A DNA stretch of 64,000 bases from PALSA-612 sp963704335 (GTDB taxonomy: Bacteria; Actinomycetota; Thermoleophilia; Gaiellales; Gaiellaceae), in the NCBI GenBank assembly GCA_963704335.1, contig OY969889.1, forward strand, positions 1,116,001 through 1,180,000. Direction: 5' to 3'. The notes beneath the pieces were generated by a model, which saw nothing but the letters and a program-made list of their open reading frames with translations, had not been told where the DNA came from and made no database searches. A program made the position numbers and the translations under genes. Within the stretch, counting starts at the first letter, position 1, and every line of letters begins with the position of its first letter. This document shows positions 9,084-18,330 of this stretch, in pieces.

Positions 9084-9198
9084 CAGACGATCCCGGAGCG
9101 GGCGAAGCCGGGCTTGGCCCGGCGAGAGCCCAACTGGCACTGGACGGCACGCAAACACCAAGGAGGGGGTCCGTGGGGGAACCATGGGTTCCCCCACG
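9084..9198 (+). repeat. Intergenic palindromic repeat, unit 2
   Basis: This is the second copy, starting five bases after the first with the same CAGACGATCCCGG. The hairpin at 9107-9123 is GCCGGGC-TTG-GCCCGGC. The terminal palindrome at 9172-9198 has arms CGTGGGGGAACC and GGTTCCCCCACG around ATG. The arms differ from unit 1 at several positions, but every change is matched by the complementary change in the other arm. The linker between hairpin and palindrome is much less conserved between copies. The repeat ends 65 bases before the cyclase start. Confidence 0.85.
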
Positions 9199-9263
9199 TT
9201 GACCGGTGTACCATCGGAATCCCTGCCGGGCGCCGCAAATCGCGTCGTCGGCGGGGTTCTTCC

Positions 9264-12200
9264 ATGACAGAGCTGCCGGGCGGCACAGTCACCTTCCTCT
9301 TCACCGACATCGAGGGCTCCACGATGCGGCTGAAGGAGCTCGGGGCGGTGCGGTACTCGGAGATCCTCGATCGCCACAACGAGCTGCTCCGCGCAGCGTT
9401 CGGCGCACACGGCGGTGTCGAGGTCGAGAACCTCGGCGACGGTCTCTTCGCCGTGTTCGAGAGCGCAGCCTCGGCGGTGGCAGCCGCCACCGACATCCAG
9501 GTCGCCGTCGCCGCGGAGTCATGGCCGGGTCGCCGCCCCCTCCGCGTGCGCCTGGGGCTGCACACGGGCGAGGCGCTCGTGAGCGGCGGGACGTACGTCG
9601 GGTACTCCGTTCACCACGGCGCCCGGATCGTCGAGATGGGCCACGGTGGGCAGACGCTGCTCTCGGCTGTGACAGCCGGGCTCGTCCAGCACGATCTTCC
9701 CGACGGTGTCCGGCTGCGCCAGCTCGGGGAGATCGCGATCGCCGACGCCGATCTCCCGCAGCGGCTGTTCCAGCTCGACATCGAGGGGTTGTCCACGGAA
9801 TTCCCGGCGCTACGGGTATGGCAGCTCGTGCTGAACCCAACCCCGGAGCGTCTCGTCGAGCGCGCCGCCGACCTCGCGACGCTGACCGAGCTCGTCGAGT
9901 CGGCGTACGTGGGAGCCGGCCGCTTCGGCGTCATCGTCGGGGATGCGGGCATCGGGAAGACGACCCTGGTCAGCGAGGTGCGGCTCGCGGCCGAGTTGCG
10001 CGGGATGGAGGTGTTGCAGGCGCGGGGAGGCGAGCTCGAGCACGACTTCTCGTACGGGATCGTCCGTCAGCTGTTCGAGTCCCGCCTGGCGGCGATCTCG
10101 ACCGAGGAGCGTCGCAAGGCCCTCGGAGGTTCGGCCGCGATCGCCGACCAGCTCTTCGAGGAAGGCGCACCCGCGTCGGAGGGGTTCGGGCCCGTCGATA
10201 CGTCGTTCGCGCTGCTTCACGGGTTGTACTGGCTGACCGCGAACATCGCCTCCGACCGCCCGCTGCTCGTTCTCGTGGACGACCTCCATTGGGCTGACGA
10301 GCCGTCACTGCGCTGGCTCGGCTACCTCGTGCGCCGGCTGGAGGGCCTGCCGGTGCTCGTCGTCGTCGCGCTCCGGCCACCCGAGCAGGGATTCGAGAAG
10401 GTACTGCTCTCCGAGCTCGTGGCCGACCCGGCAGCTCGGCTCGTGCTGCCGAAGGCGCTCAGCCACGCAGCGGTGGAGGCGCTGGTCCGGAGCGTGCTCT
10501 CCGCCGATGCCGACGAGGCGTTCTCGAGAGCCTGCTTCGAGGCGACGGGCGGCAACCCGCTGCTGCTGCGGGCGCTGCTCGACGCGCTCGCGAGCGAGAA
10601 GGTGCCCCCGCGGGCCGAGCATGCAGGAGCGGTGATGGAGATCGGGCCGACCGCCGTCGCGCGCGCCGTCGAGTTGCGGCTCGCGCGCCTGCCGAGCGAA
10701 GCCGGAGCGCTGGCGCAGGCGGTGGCGGTGCTCGGCGAGGATGCGGAGCTCCGCATCGTGGCGGCACTAGCGGAACTCGACCGTGACGTCGCCGCGCACG
10801 CGGCGACGGCTCTCTCCAAGGCGACCATCCTCCGCGTTGACACGACGCTCGGGTTCGTCCATCCGGTGGTCCGCGCAGCGATCTATGCGCAGTTGACGCC
10901 TCCGGAGCTGGAGCGCGCGCATCTCCGTGCAGCGCGGGTGCTGTCGGACAACCGTGCGCAGGCTGAGCGCATCGCGGCCCAGCTGCTGCTGGCTCCTCCC
11001 TCCGGCGACGACTTCGCGATCGATGCGCTCGCCGAGGCCGCAGACGCTTCCCTTCGCCGCGGGGACCCGCGCGCCGCCGCCCGCTACCTGCGGCGTGCTC
11101 TCGACGAGAAGCCCGACGATCGCGATGTCCAGAGCGAGCTCTACGTGCGCCTCGGCCGCGCCGAGCGCCTGCTGTCGAGCCCGGGCGCGGCCGATCCGCT
11201 GCGACGGGCGCTCGAGCTCGCGGAGAGCCCGGAGCAGCGCGCCGAGATCGCGCGCGAGCTCGGGACGGCGCTCTTCTACGGGCTGCACGTGGAGGAGGCG
11301 ATCGACGTCTTCCAGCGGGCAATCGCCGAGCTCGACGAGCGGCATGTCGAGCTCCGGCGCCTGCTCGAGGGCGCCCTCCTCAGCGTCACCTGCATCTTCC
11401 CGCCGCTCTACCCGATCGCCCGGATGCAGATGGAACGCATCGCGGTCCTCGGCCTGGCCGATGACACGGGCTCGCGAATGATCAACGCCATCCTCTCGTA
11501 CGACGACGCGAGGCGGCTTGCTCCCGTCGAACAGGCACTTGAGCGGGCCGAGCACGCGCTCGCCGCCGGCCCGCTGCACTCCGAGGACAACGCCGCCTAC
11601 ATCTTCGCCGTCTATACGCTGGCGCTCGCCGATCGCTTCGCAGAGGCGGAGGCGGTCTGGGAGCAGGCCTGGATAGATGCGCAGGCACGCGGGTCGATCT
11701 CGGGCTACGCGCTCGTCTCCACTTTTCGCACGTTCGTCGAGCTGCATACCGGGCGGCTGGACGAGGCGCTCACGGATGCCGGCAACGGGCTCCGCGCGTG
11801 TCAGGAGTACAGCTTCGAGACGGGAATCCCGTACGCGGTGGCGCACATGGCCGACGCGGCGCTCGAGCTGGGTGACGTCGAGGTCGCCCGGACAGCGACG
11901 GAGCAGCTGGACGCGGTCGCCGACGGGAGCCACCTCGTGTGGGCATATCTCGACTCGCGAGGCCGCACGCGGATCGCCACGGGAGAGACGCGCGCCGGGC
12001 TGGAGGACGTGCTCGAGGCGGGCCGTCAGTACGAAGCCCTCGACGGTCGCAATCCAGCGCTGCTCGCCTGGCGTTCCACTGCCGCGCTCGCGTTGTTGGA
12101 GCTCGGCGACCGCGATGAAGCGCTGCGCCTCGCGCGGGAGGAAGTCGAGCTCGCTCGTCAGTGGGGCCGCCCGCGGGCGATCGGGCAGGCACTCCGCGTG

Positions 12201-12656
12201 GCCGGCATGGTCGAGCCCGACCCCGCGGTTGGGCTCGCGCTGCTCCGGGAGGCGGTCGCCGTGCTGGACGGCTCAGCTGCACGACCGGCACGCGCGAAAG
12301 CTCTCCTCGAGCTCGGCAGCGCACTCGGCGCGGCCGGGGAGACCGGCGAGGCAACGGACCTCTTGCTGGAGGGTCTCGAGCTCGCGCGGGTAATGCGCGC
12401 GGCAGGGCTCATCGCCCGAGCCGAGGGCCAGCTCGTCGCGCTCGGCGTCGCCGTCCCCGAACGGCCGACGGAGGGATTCGACGCGCTGTCGGCCAGCGAG
12501 CGTCGCATCGCGGCCTATGCGGCCGAGGGGTTCACCGTGGACGAGATCGCGCAGTCCCTGTTCATGACGCCGGCCACGGTCGAGGACTATCTCGCCCGCG
12601 TCCGCAGGACGCTCGGCGTCGAGACGAGCGACGAGCTCGCGCGCGCCGTGACCTAG
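9264..12656 (+). CDS. Adenylate/guanylate cyclase-AAA ATPase-LuxR transcriptional regulator
   Basis: A 1130-residue multidomain regulator; the ATG at 9264 begins MTELPGGTVTFLFTDIEGST, the classic class III cyclase opening. The cyclase domain occupies about residues 5-175 (metal Asp in FTDIEGST, and NLGDGLFAVF). An ATPase domain follows with Walker A GDAGIGKTTLV near residue 230 and Walker B LLVLVDDLHWADE near 335. A long TPR-like helical region fills about 600-1050. A LuxR-type helix-turn-helix (LSASERRIAAYAAEGFTVDE) closes the protein. Such proteins couple nucleotide sensing to DNA binding. Whether the cyclase is active is not settled. The promoter region holds the paired palindromic repeats, which could be its own operator. 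Confidence 0.88.
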   Translation: MTELPGGTVTFLFTDIEGSTMRLKELGAVRYSEILDRHNELLRAAFGAHGGVEVENLGDGLFAVFESAASAVAAATDIQVAVAAESWPGRRPLRVRLGLHTGEALVSGGTYVGYSVHHGARIVEMGHGGQTLLSAVTAGLVQHDLPDGVRLRQLGEIAIADADLPQRLFQLDIEGLSTEFPALRVWQLVLNPTPERLVERAADLATLTELVESAYVGAGRFGVIVGDAGIGKTTLVSEVRLAAELRGMEVLQARGGELEHDFSYGIVRQLFESRLAAISTEERRKALGGSAAIADQLFEEGAPASEGFGPVDTSFALLHGLYWLTANIASDRPLLVLVDDLHWADEPSLRWLGYLVRRLEGLPVLVVVALRPPEQGFEKVLLSELVADPAARLVLPKALSHAAVEALVRSVLSADADEAFSRACFEATGGNPLLLRALLDALASEKVPPRAEHAGAVMEIGPTAVARAVELRLARLPSEAGALAQAVAVLGEDAELRIVAALAELDRDVAAHAATALSKATILRVDTTLGFVHPVVRAAIYAQLTPPELERAHLRAARVLSDNRAQAERIAAQLLLAPPSGDDFAIDALAEAADASLRRGDPRAAARYLRRALDEKPDDRDVQSELYVRLGRAERLLSSPGAADPLRRALELAESPEQRAEIARELGTALFYGLHVEEAIDVFQRAIAELDERHVELRRLLEGALLSVTCIFPPLYPIARMQMERIAVLGLADDTGSRMINAILSYDDARRLAPVEQALERAEHALAAGPLHSEDNAAYIFAVYTLALADRFAEAEAVWEQAWIDAQARGSISGYALVSTFRTFVELHTGRLDEALTDAGNGLRACQEYSFETGIPYAVAHMADAALELGDVEVARTATEQLDAVADGSHLVWAYLDSRGRTRIATGETRAGLEDVLEAGRQYEALDGRNPALLAWRSTAALALLELGDRDEALRLAREEVELARQWGRPRAIGQALRVAGMVEPDPAVGLALLREAVAVLDGSAARPARAKALLELGSALGAAGETGEATDLLLEGLELARVMRAAGLIARAEGQLVALGVAVPERPTEGFDALSASERRIAAYAAEGFTVDEIAQSLFMTPATVEDYLARVRRTLGVETSDELARAVT

Positions 12657-12710
12657 AGCCGGCGCTCTATCGCATGACGCCCGTGCGGCGGTCTCCTCTC
12701 GCGCCAGTAG

Positions 12711-13112
12711 CTAGTTCAGAGGATTCGTCCCGTCCATCCAGATGATGACGCGGGAGAACTTCCCCTCGTCGTTCACGTCGAAGAAGTTGCAGTTGTGCAT
12801 CTTCGTCGTCCCTTCGCGGACGAGGTCGACGTGCTGCTCGGTCGCGACCTTGCCGGCGCCGGGCTCTACGACGATGTTCGTGATGTCGTGCACCATCGAG
12901 TCCCAGTCGGCGAAGAAGTCCCTGAACATGCGCGCGATCTCCTCATGGCCTGAGAAGGTCATGCGCGCGGTCTGCACGGTGAGCGTCGCATCCGTGGCGA
13001 AGTGCTCGAGCACCGCATCGACGTCGAGCGAGTCGACGGCCCGGAAGTAGGAGGCGGGAACCGCGGCCAGACGGTCGCGCTCCGATGTCTCGGTCTCGGT
13101 CAGGGCGTTCAT
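12711..13112 (-). CDS. SnoaL-like/NTF2-fold protein
   Basis: A 133-residue protein with the NTF2-like pattern: YFRAVDSLDVDAVLEHFATD (cone-shaped helix pair and first strand), MTFSGHEEIARMFRDFF, then alternating strands ending FSRVIIWMDGTNPLN. It may be an isomerase, hydrolase or simple ligand-binding protein; the fold does not decide. I chose the ATG at 13112 because GAAGGAG precedes it at good spacing; the open frame extends further upstream without a ribosome site. It is divergent from the ABC exporter, with about 98 bases between starts for both promoters. Confidence 0.78.
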   Translation of the reverse strand: MNALTETETSERDRLAAVPASYFRAVDSLDVDAVLEHFATDATLTVQTARMTFSGHEEIARMFRDFFADWDSMVHDITNIVVEPGAGKVATEQHVDLVREGTTKMHNCNFFDVNDEGKFSRVIIWMDGTNPLN

Positions 13113-13210
13113 GGGCGTCTCCTTCGGGTCGGTGGTCGCTCGGATCGTACGACGGGTGGGCGACGAGCGCGAGCCTTGCAGGTGACGCTGGTAGCGTCTA
13201 TGTAGTGAAC

Positions 13211-15211
13211 ATGCCGGCCGAAGACCCGAGCCGGTCGGCGGAGGTCGCACCGGCCGAAGAGGCCGGGGAGAAAACGCCGACCCGTCGCAGGCGTTTCCTT
13301 CGGGTGCCCAGACGGAAGCGCCCGAGCCCCTGGGTGTTCCTGCGCGACCTGCCTCGCATCTTCCCGTACGTGCGGCCGTACCGGAAGCTCATGGGTGGCT
13401 CGGTCGCGATGATCGGTCTGGGCACCGTGCTGTCGCTGATCGCGCCATGGCCGTTGGCGATTCTCGTCGACTCCGTGCTCGGGGACAAGCCCATCCCGTC
13501 GATCCTCGGCCCTCTCTCCGAAGTCGACACGTACACCCTGCTCGTGATCGCCGTCGTGGCCGGGTTCCTGATCACCGCCGCGGAGCAAGGCATCAACGTG
13601 CTCGACGAGTACGTGAGCACGAAGCTGGAACAGAGGATGGTGCTCGATTTCCGGAGCGACCTCTTCCAGAATGCACAGCGATTGTCGCTGACGTTCCACG
13701 ACGAGAACGCGACCGGCGGGCTGATGTACCGCATCAACGACCAGGCCCACGCCATGGGGTCGATCACCACCTCGATCGCACCGCTGCTCCAGGCGTTGCT
13801 GACGCTCTGCGGGATGCTCTACATAACGATCAAGATCGACCTCCAATTGGCGCTGCTGGCGCTGACGGTCGTACCGCTCATCTACTACTCGGCCGGCTAC
13901 TACGCGAGGAAAATCGAGCCCCGGGTCAACGAGGTGCAGACCATGGAGGCCCGTTCCCTCTCGATCGTCTACGAGGCGATGGCGATGATGCGCGTCATTC
14001 GCGCCTTCGGGCGCGAGAGCTACGAGTACCGCCGGTTCCGAGAACAGGGAGAAGAGGCCGTCGACGCCCGCGTCGGGTTGACCGTGCGTCAGACGATGTT
14101 CTCGCTCGCCGTCAGCCTGATCACCGCCGGGGGGCACGCCCTCGTGCTCGGCTTCGGCGCCTACAGCGTGCTCCAGGGAGAGATGACGGTGGGCGGGCTG
14201 CTGATCGTGATGAGCTACATCGCTTCGATCTACCAGCCGCTCGAGCAGATCAGCCAGACGATCAGCGGCCTGCAGCTCAACTTCATCGCACTACGGATGG
14301 CGCTGGACCTGGTCGACACCGAGCCTACGGTGAAGGAGGCTCGGGACGCGGTCGAGCTCGGCCGAGCGAGAGGCGAAATCTCGTTCGAGAACGTGAGCTT
14401 CACCTACGACAAGCGCTCGTCGACGCTCGAGCAGATCTCCTTCGAGGTGCAAGCAGGCCAGCGCGTGGCGGTCGTGGGGCCGACAGGGGCCGGCAAGACA
14501 ACGCTGATCAGCCTGGTCATGCGCTTCTACGACCCCCTGGAGGGCACAGTCCTGCTCGACGGGACGGACCTCAGAAAGCTGACGCTGAACTCGCTTCGCG
14601 ACCAGATCAGCGTCGTCTTGCAGCAGCCCCTGCTCTTCTCGGGAAACATCCTCGAGAACATCCGCTACGGAAAGCTCGACGCCACCGACGAGGAGGTTGC
14701 CGAAGCGGCGAAGTCGGCGAACGCGCACGACTTCATCAGCCGCTTGCCCGGCGGGTACCTGACGGAGGTCGGCGAAGGGGGCGCGCAGCTTTCGGGCGGC
14801 GAGCGCCAGCGCATCTGCGTCGCCCGGGCGTTTCTCAAGGATGCTCCGATCTTGATTCTCGACGAGCCGACCTCTTCGATCGACTCGAAGACGGAAGCGG
14901 TGATCCTCGACGCGCTCGACGTGCTGATGGAAGGGCGGACGTCGTTCATGATCGCCCACCGGCTCTCGACGATCCATCACGCCGACTTCATCCTCGTGCT
15001 CAACCACGGACAGCTCGTGGAACAGGGGACGCACGCGGAACTGGTCGCGGGTGCCGGTCTCTACAAGGAGCTGCACGAGGCCCAGCGGGTGACGGGCAAG
15101 CGCGAGCGGCAGCTGGCGGAGGCCGTGGCGGCGGAGCCCACCACCGGCGAGGTCCCTCCACCGCCGCGAACGGCAGCGACGACGATCATGAGGATGCTGC
15201 GCGGATGGTGA
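13211..15211 (+). CDS. ABC transporter half-molecule, MsbA/PglK-like exporter
   Basis: A 666-residue type IV exporter half-transporter with fused membrane and ATPase domains. After a basic, Pro/Arg-rich N-terminal tail of about 60 residues come six membrane segments within roughly residues 70-360. The nucleotide-binding domain carries Walker A GPTGAGKTTL, the signature LSGGERQRICVARA, Walker B ILILDEPTSS and the H-loop MIAHRLSTIHH. Homodimers of this class flip lipids, lipid-linked oligosaccharides or drugs. It stands directly before the glycosyltransferases (the next gene starts ten bases after its stop) and is the only flippase-like gene in the cluster, so lipid-linked glycan export is the favoured inference. 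A GTG two codons upstream could also start it. Confidence 0.85.
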   Translation: MPAEDPSRSAEVAPAEEAGEKTPTRRRRFLRVPRRKRPSPWVFLRDLPRIFPYVRPYRKLMGGSVAMIGLGTVLSLIAPWPLAILVDSVLGDKPIPSILGPLSEVDTYTLLVIAVVAGFLITAAEQGINVLDEYVSTKLEQRMVLDFRSDLFQNAQRLSLTFHDENATGGLMYRINDQAHAMGSITTSIAPLLQALLTLCGMLYITIKIDLQLALLALTVVPLIYYSAGYYARKIEPRVNEVQTMEARSLSIVYEAMAMMRVIRAFGRESYEYRRFREQGEEAVDARVGLTVRQTMFSLAVSLITAGGHALVLGFGAYSVLQGEMTVGGLLIVMSYIASIYQPLEQISQTISGLQLNFIALRMALDLVDTEPTVKEARDAVELGRARGEISFENVSFTYDKRSSTLEQISFEVQAGQRVAVVGPTGAGKTTLISLVMRFYDPLEGTVLLDGTDLRKLTLNSLRDQISVVLQQPLLFSGNILENIRYGKLDATDEEVAEAAKSANAHDFISRLPGGYLTEVGEGGAQLSGGERQRICVARAFLKDAPILILDEPTSSIDSKTEAVILDALDVLMEGRTSFMIAHRLSTIHHADFILVLNHGQLVEQGTHAELVAGAGLYKELHEAQRVTGKRERQLAEAVAAEPTTGEVPPPPRTAATTIMRMLRGW

Positions 15212-15221
15212 GTCGGAACGA

Positions 15222-16424
15222 GTGACGGCGAGCCGGCCGAAGATCGTCGTCCTCGGAGTGCTCACGGAGTTCCCAGTCGCAGGCGTCATCTGGGAGACGA
15301 TGCACTTCCTCGTCGGCCTGCGCCGGCTCGGCTTCGACGCCTACTACGTCGAGGCGCACGGGGACACGCCCGACCTGTTCGCCGAGGATGACGACGAGGA
15401 CGGGACGGCAGCGGCAGCGGCCTATCTGGACGACGTCATGCGTCGCTTCGACTTCGCCGGCCGCTGGGCGTACCACGCGCTGCACGAAGACGACCGCTGT
15501 TACGGCCTGAGCGCGGAAGAGCTCGGCCGCCTCTATCGCGAGGCCGAGCTCATCATCAACCTCTTCGGAGGCACCGTGCCGCTGCCCGAGCACACCGAGA
15601 CGGGAAGGCTCGTCTACCTCGAGACCGATCCGGGCGACGTCCAGATCGAGCTCCACGATGGCAACTCCGGAACGATCGAGTGGCTCGACATGCACTGCGC
15701 GCACTTCACGTACGCCGAGAACTACGGGAACCCTGACTGCGGGCTCCCCGTCTCCGACCGGTACACATTTCGACCGACTCGCCCGCCGATCGTGCTCGAC
15801 TTCTGGAAGACGAGCGATCCGCCCGAACGCCAGGAGTTCACGACCGTTGCCAACTGGCGCCAGTCGCGAGAGGTGGCGCTCGACGGCGAGGTCTACTTCT
15901 GGAGCAAGGATCGAGAGTTCCTCAGGTTTCTCGAGCTGCCGCAGCGCACGGGACAGCGCTTCGAGCTGGCGCTCAGTGGGTTCGTTCCGGACGACCGCAT
16001 CCTGCTCGAGACGAACGGCTGGCAGGTACGCGACGCGAGCGAGATCTCGGACGACGGCGACGCCTATCGCTCGTACATCGCCGGCTCTCGGGGCGAGTTC
16101 ACGGTCGCCAAGGACCAGAACGTGCGCCTGCGGAGCGGCTGGTTCAGCGACCGAAGCGCTGCCTACCTCGCCGCGGGCCGGCCGGTGATCACGCAAGACA
16201 CCGGTTTCGGCAACGTGTTTCCCACGGGCGAGGGGCTGTTCGCCTTCTCGACGATGGACGACATTCTCGTTGCGGTGGATGCTGTCAACTCGGACTACGA
16301 GCGTCACTCCCGGGCGGCCGTCGAGATCGCTCGGGAGTACTTCGACGCCGAGGTCGTCCTGACGAGACTGCTGTCTGACATCGGCGTATCCGTCCCGATT
16401 GGCGCCAGGCGTCGCACTGCATGA
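15222..16424 (+). CDS. GT4-like glycosyltransferase, cluster family copy 1
   Basis: A 400-residue protein of a family represented eight times in this window. It opens with IVVLGVLTEFPVAGVIWETM then LGFDAYYVEAHGDTP, a Rossmann-like N-terminal half. The middle contains LVYLETDPGDVQIELHDG and FTTVANWRQS. The best conserved part is C-terminal, SGWFSDRSAAYLAAGRPVI then TQDTGFGNVFPTGEGLFAF, and corresponds to the donor-binding half of GT-B (GT4) enzymes. An Arg/Glu-rich helix with SDYERHSRAA closes it. Donor and acceptor sugars are unknown. It starts at a GTG and overlaps its tandem duplicate by four bases. Confidence 0.75.
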   Translation: MTASRPKIVVLGVLTEFPVAGVIWETMHFLVGLRRLGFDAYYVEAHGDTPDLFAEDDDEDGTAAAAAYLDDVMRRFDFAGRWAYHALHEDDRCYGLSAEELGRLYREAELIINLFGGTVPLPEHTETGRLVYLETDPGDVQIELHDGNSGTIEWLDMHCAHFTYAENYGNPDCGLPVSDRYTFRPTRPPIVLDFWKTSDPPERQEFTTVANWRQSREVALDGEVYFWSKDREFLRFLELPQRTGQRFELALSGFVPDDRILLETNGWQVRDASEISDDGDAYRSYIAGSRGEFTVAKDQNVRLRSGWFSDRSAAYLAAGRPVITQDTGFGNVFPTGEGLFAFSTMDDILVAVDAVNSDYERHSRAAVEIAREYFDAEVVLTRLLSDIGVSVPIGARRRTA

Positions 16425-17614
16425 GCGCCGACCGGAAGCAGATCGTCGTTCTCGGGCTGATCACGAGGATGCCCTTCGCCGGCGCCATCTGGCAGACGCT
16501 GCACTACCTGCTCGGCCTGCGGCGCCTGGGCTACGACGTCTACTACGTCGAGGCGCACGGAATCACTCCGGTGCACTTCATGGAGAGTCCCGGGGACGAC
16601 GGCCCGGCCAGAGCTGCGGCGTTCCTCGACGGCCTGCTACGTGGGTTCGACTTCGGCGATCGCTGGGCCTATCACGCGGTCAACGACCGCAACCGCCATT
16701 TCGGAATGAGCGAGAGGCGATTGAAGCGCCTCTACGGCTCGGCCGACCTGCTGATCAACCTGCACGGGGGCACGATGCCACTTCCGGAGCACGTCGAGAC
16801 CGGGCGGCTCGTCTGCCTGGAGACGGATCCGGTGGAGCTCGAGATCGAGCTCCATGACGGCTACTGGCGCGCCGTCGAGTTCGCCGCGGCACACCACTCG
16901 TATGCGACCTGGGCGCTGAACTACGGCAACCCCGACTGCAAGGTCCCGCTTCCCGCCGGGATCGACTTCCTCCCGTCGCCACCATGCGTCCTCCCAGACC
17001 TCTGGGCGCCCGACGGCGTCGGCCCGGGCGATGCCTTCACGACGGTCGCCAACTGGCGGCAGCACTTGCATACGGTCACGTACGAGGGCGAGGTCTATAC
17101 CTGGAGCAAGCACACGGAGTTCCTCAAGTTCCTCGACCTTCCCGCCCGCACGAGCCAGCCCTTCGAGCTCGCGCTGAGCAGCGTGGCCGAGGAAGAGCTG
17201 ACGCTGCTGAGGGACAACGGCTGGCGAACTCGTCGGGCGAGCGAGATCTCACACGACCTCGACGCGTACCGTCGCTACATCTGGGCTTCCCGCGGCGAGT
17301 TCACCGTCGCCAAGGATCAGAACGTGCGCCTGCGGAGCGGCTGGTTCAGCGAGCGGAGCGCCGCTTACCTCGCCGCCGGCCGGCCCGTGATCACGCAGGA
17401 CACCGGCTTCGGCAACTACCTACCGACGGGGGAGGGGTTGTTCGCCTTCTCGACCACGGACGAGATCCTCGCGGCGATCGACGCAGTCAACTCGGACTAC
17501 GAGCGTCACTCCCGCGCTGCACTCGAGATCAGCCGGGAGTACTTCCACGCGGATCTCGTCCTGCCGCGCCTCCTCGAGCACATGGGCCTGACGACCCGTG
17601 TCGGTGGCCGCTAG
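16421..17614 (+). CDS. GT4-like glycosyltransferase, cluster family copy 2
   Basis: A 397-residue tandem duplicate of the preceding gene. It shares YYVEAHGITPVHFMES, VETGRLVCLETDP, FTTVANWRQ, SKHTEFLKFLDLPARTSQP and SRGEFTVAKDQNVRLRSGWF almost word for word. It differs mainly in the acceptor-side N-terminal half, which suggests the two enzymes use the same donor on different acceptors (inference). It starts by ATGA overlap. Its stop shares the bases CTAG with the stop of the convergent NodB deacetylase gene. Confidence 0.75.
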   Translation: MSADRKQIVVLGLITRMPFAGAIWQTLHYLLGLRRLGYDVYYVEAHGITPVHFMESPGDDGPARAAAFLDGLLRGFDFGDRWAYHAVNDRNRHFGMSERRLKRLYGSADLLINLHGGTMPLPEHVETGRLVCLETDPVELEIELHDGYWRAVEFAAAHHSYATWALNYGNPDCKVPLPAGIDFLPSPPCVLPDLWAPDGVGPGDAFTTVANWRQHLHTVTYEGEVYTWSKHTEFLKFLDLPARTSQPFELALSSVAEEELTLLRDNGWRTRRASEISHDLDAYRRYIWASRGEFTVAKDQNVRLRSGWFSERSAAYLAAGRPVITQDTGFGNYLPTGEGLFAFSTTDEILAAIDAVNSDYERHSRAALEISREYFHADLVLPRLLEHMGLTTRVGGR

Positions 17615-18330
17615 TCGAATCCGCGGAGCTCGACCGCCAGATCCGAGTCTGCGCCCAGCGGTATGCGAGGCAGCCTGAACCGGTCGGGCGGAGGCGGCGG
17701 TAGCTCGAGGCTGCCCCCCTCGTAGCTGAAGGCCGCCCTGTAGCCCGAGCGCGCGAGCGCTCCGTCCACCGCGTCCCCGTCGCTCCCTTCCTCGCCGTAG
17801 GGATAGGCGAAGAGCTCCACCTTCGTGCCGAGCCCCTGCTCGAGCAATGCCTTCGACCGGACGAGCTCGTCTTCGATCTCCACGGGAGCGAGCTCGTTGA
17901 AGCTCCGATGCGAGGCGCCGTGCGACTGGATCGACACGCCCGCCGATTCGAGCCGCGCGAGGTCGTCCCAGCTGCAAATCGCTTCCTCGGGCTGGTTCGA
18001 GCCTTCGTCGAAGCGGTTGACGTCGCCGACGTAGTCCGTAGGCACGAACAGCACCGCCGGACAGCCGAACTCCTCGAGGCAAGGGAGCGCGCTCGTGACC
18101 ACCGACCGGTAGGCGTCGTCGAAGGTCAGCAGGGCTGCTCGCTCGGGGAGGGAGGCGGGATCGTCGAGGCCGCGCAGCAGGCTCGCCGCGTCGATCACGT
18201 CCCAGGAATGGTCCCGGAGGTAGGCGAGATGGGAGCGCAGCCGGTCTTCGGAGACGTAGTACCACGTGTGCCACCCGCCCGGCGCCGGCTCGCCGATCTG
18301 GTGGTAGGCGAGAGCGATGAGGGAGCTCAC
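17611..18330 (-). CDS. NodB-type polysaccharide deacetylase
   Basis: A 239-residue carbohydrate esterase 4 protein. Motif 1 TFDDAY holds the catalytic and metal Asp pair, motif 2 SHGASH supplies the two metal His, and FAYPYGEEG is motif 3. The start is a GTG overlapping the stop of the glycosyltransferase upstream (GTGA); the open frame continues upstream but would overlap that gene completely. There is no signal peptide, so it may act on lipid-linked or nucleotide-sugar-derived glycan in the cytoplasm. The likely reaction is removal of N-acetyl groups from an amino sugar of the glycan. Confidence 0.85.
   Translation of the reverse strand: MSSLIALAYHQIGEPAPGGWHTWYYVSEDRLRSHLAYLRDHSWDVIDAASLLRGLDDPASLPERAALLTFDDAYRSVVTSALPCLEEFGCPAVLFVPTDYVGDVNRFDEGSNQPEEAICSWDDLARLESAGVSIQSHGASHRSFNELAPVEIEDELVRSKALLEQGLGTKVELFAYPYGEEGSDGDAVDGALARSGYRAAFSYEGGSLELPPPPPDRFRLPRIPLGADSDLAVELRGFD

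Noticed and set aside
9053..9198. The 12-pair palindromes as rho-independent terminators
   Set aside because: Neither is followed by a T run, and both lie in a divergent promoter region rather than after a gene.
8965..9198. The two repeat units as a CRISPR array
   Set aside because: Only two units, units much longer than CRISPR repeats, no spacers of constant length and no cas genes nearby.
9015..9263. Upstream extension of the cyclase frame through the palindromic repeats
   Set aside because: The translated repeat region has no conserved character, and the cyclase family starts at MTELPGGTVTFLFTD; the repeats are non-coding.
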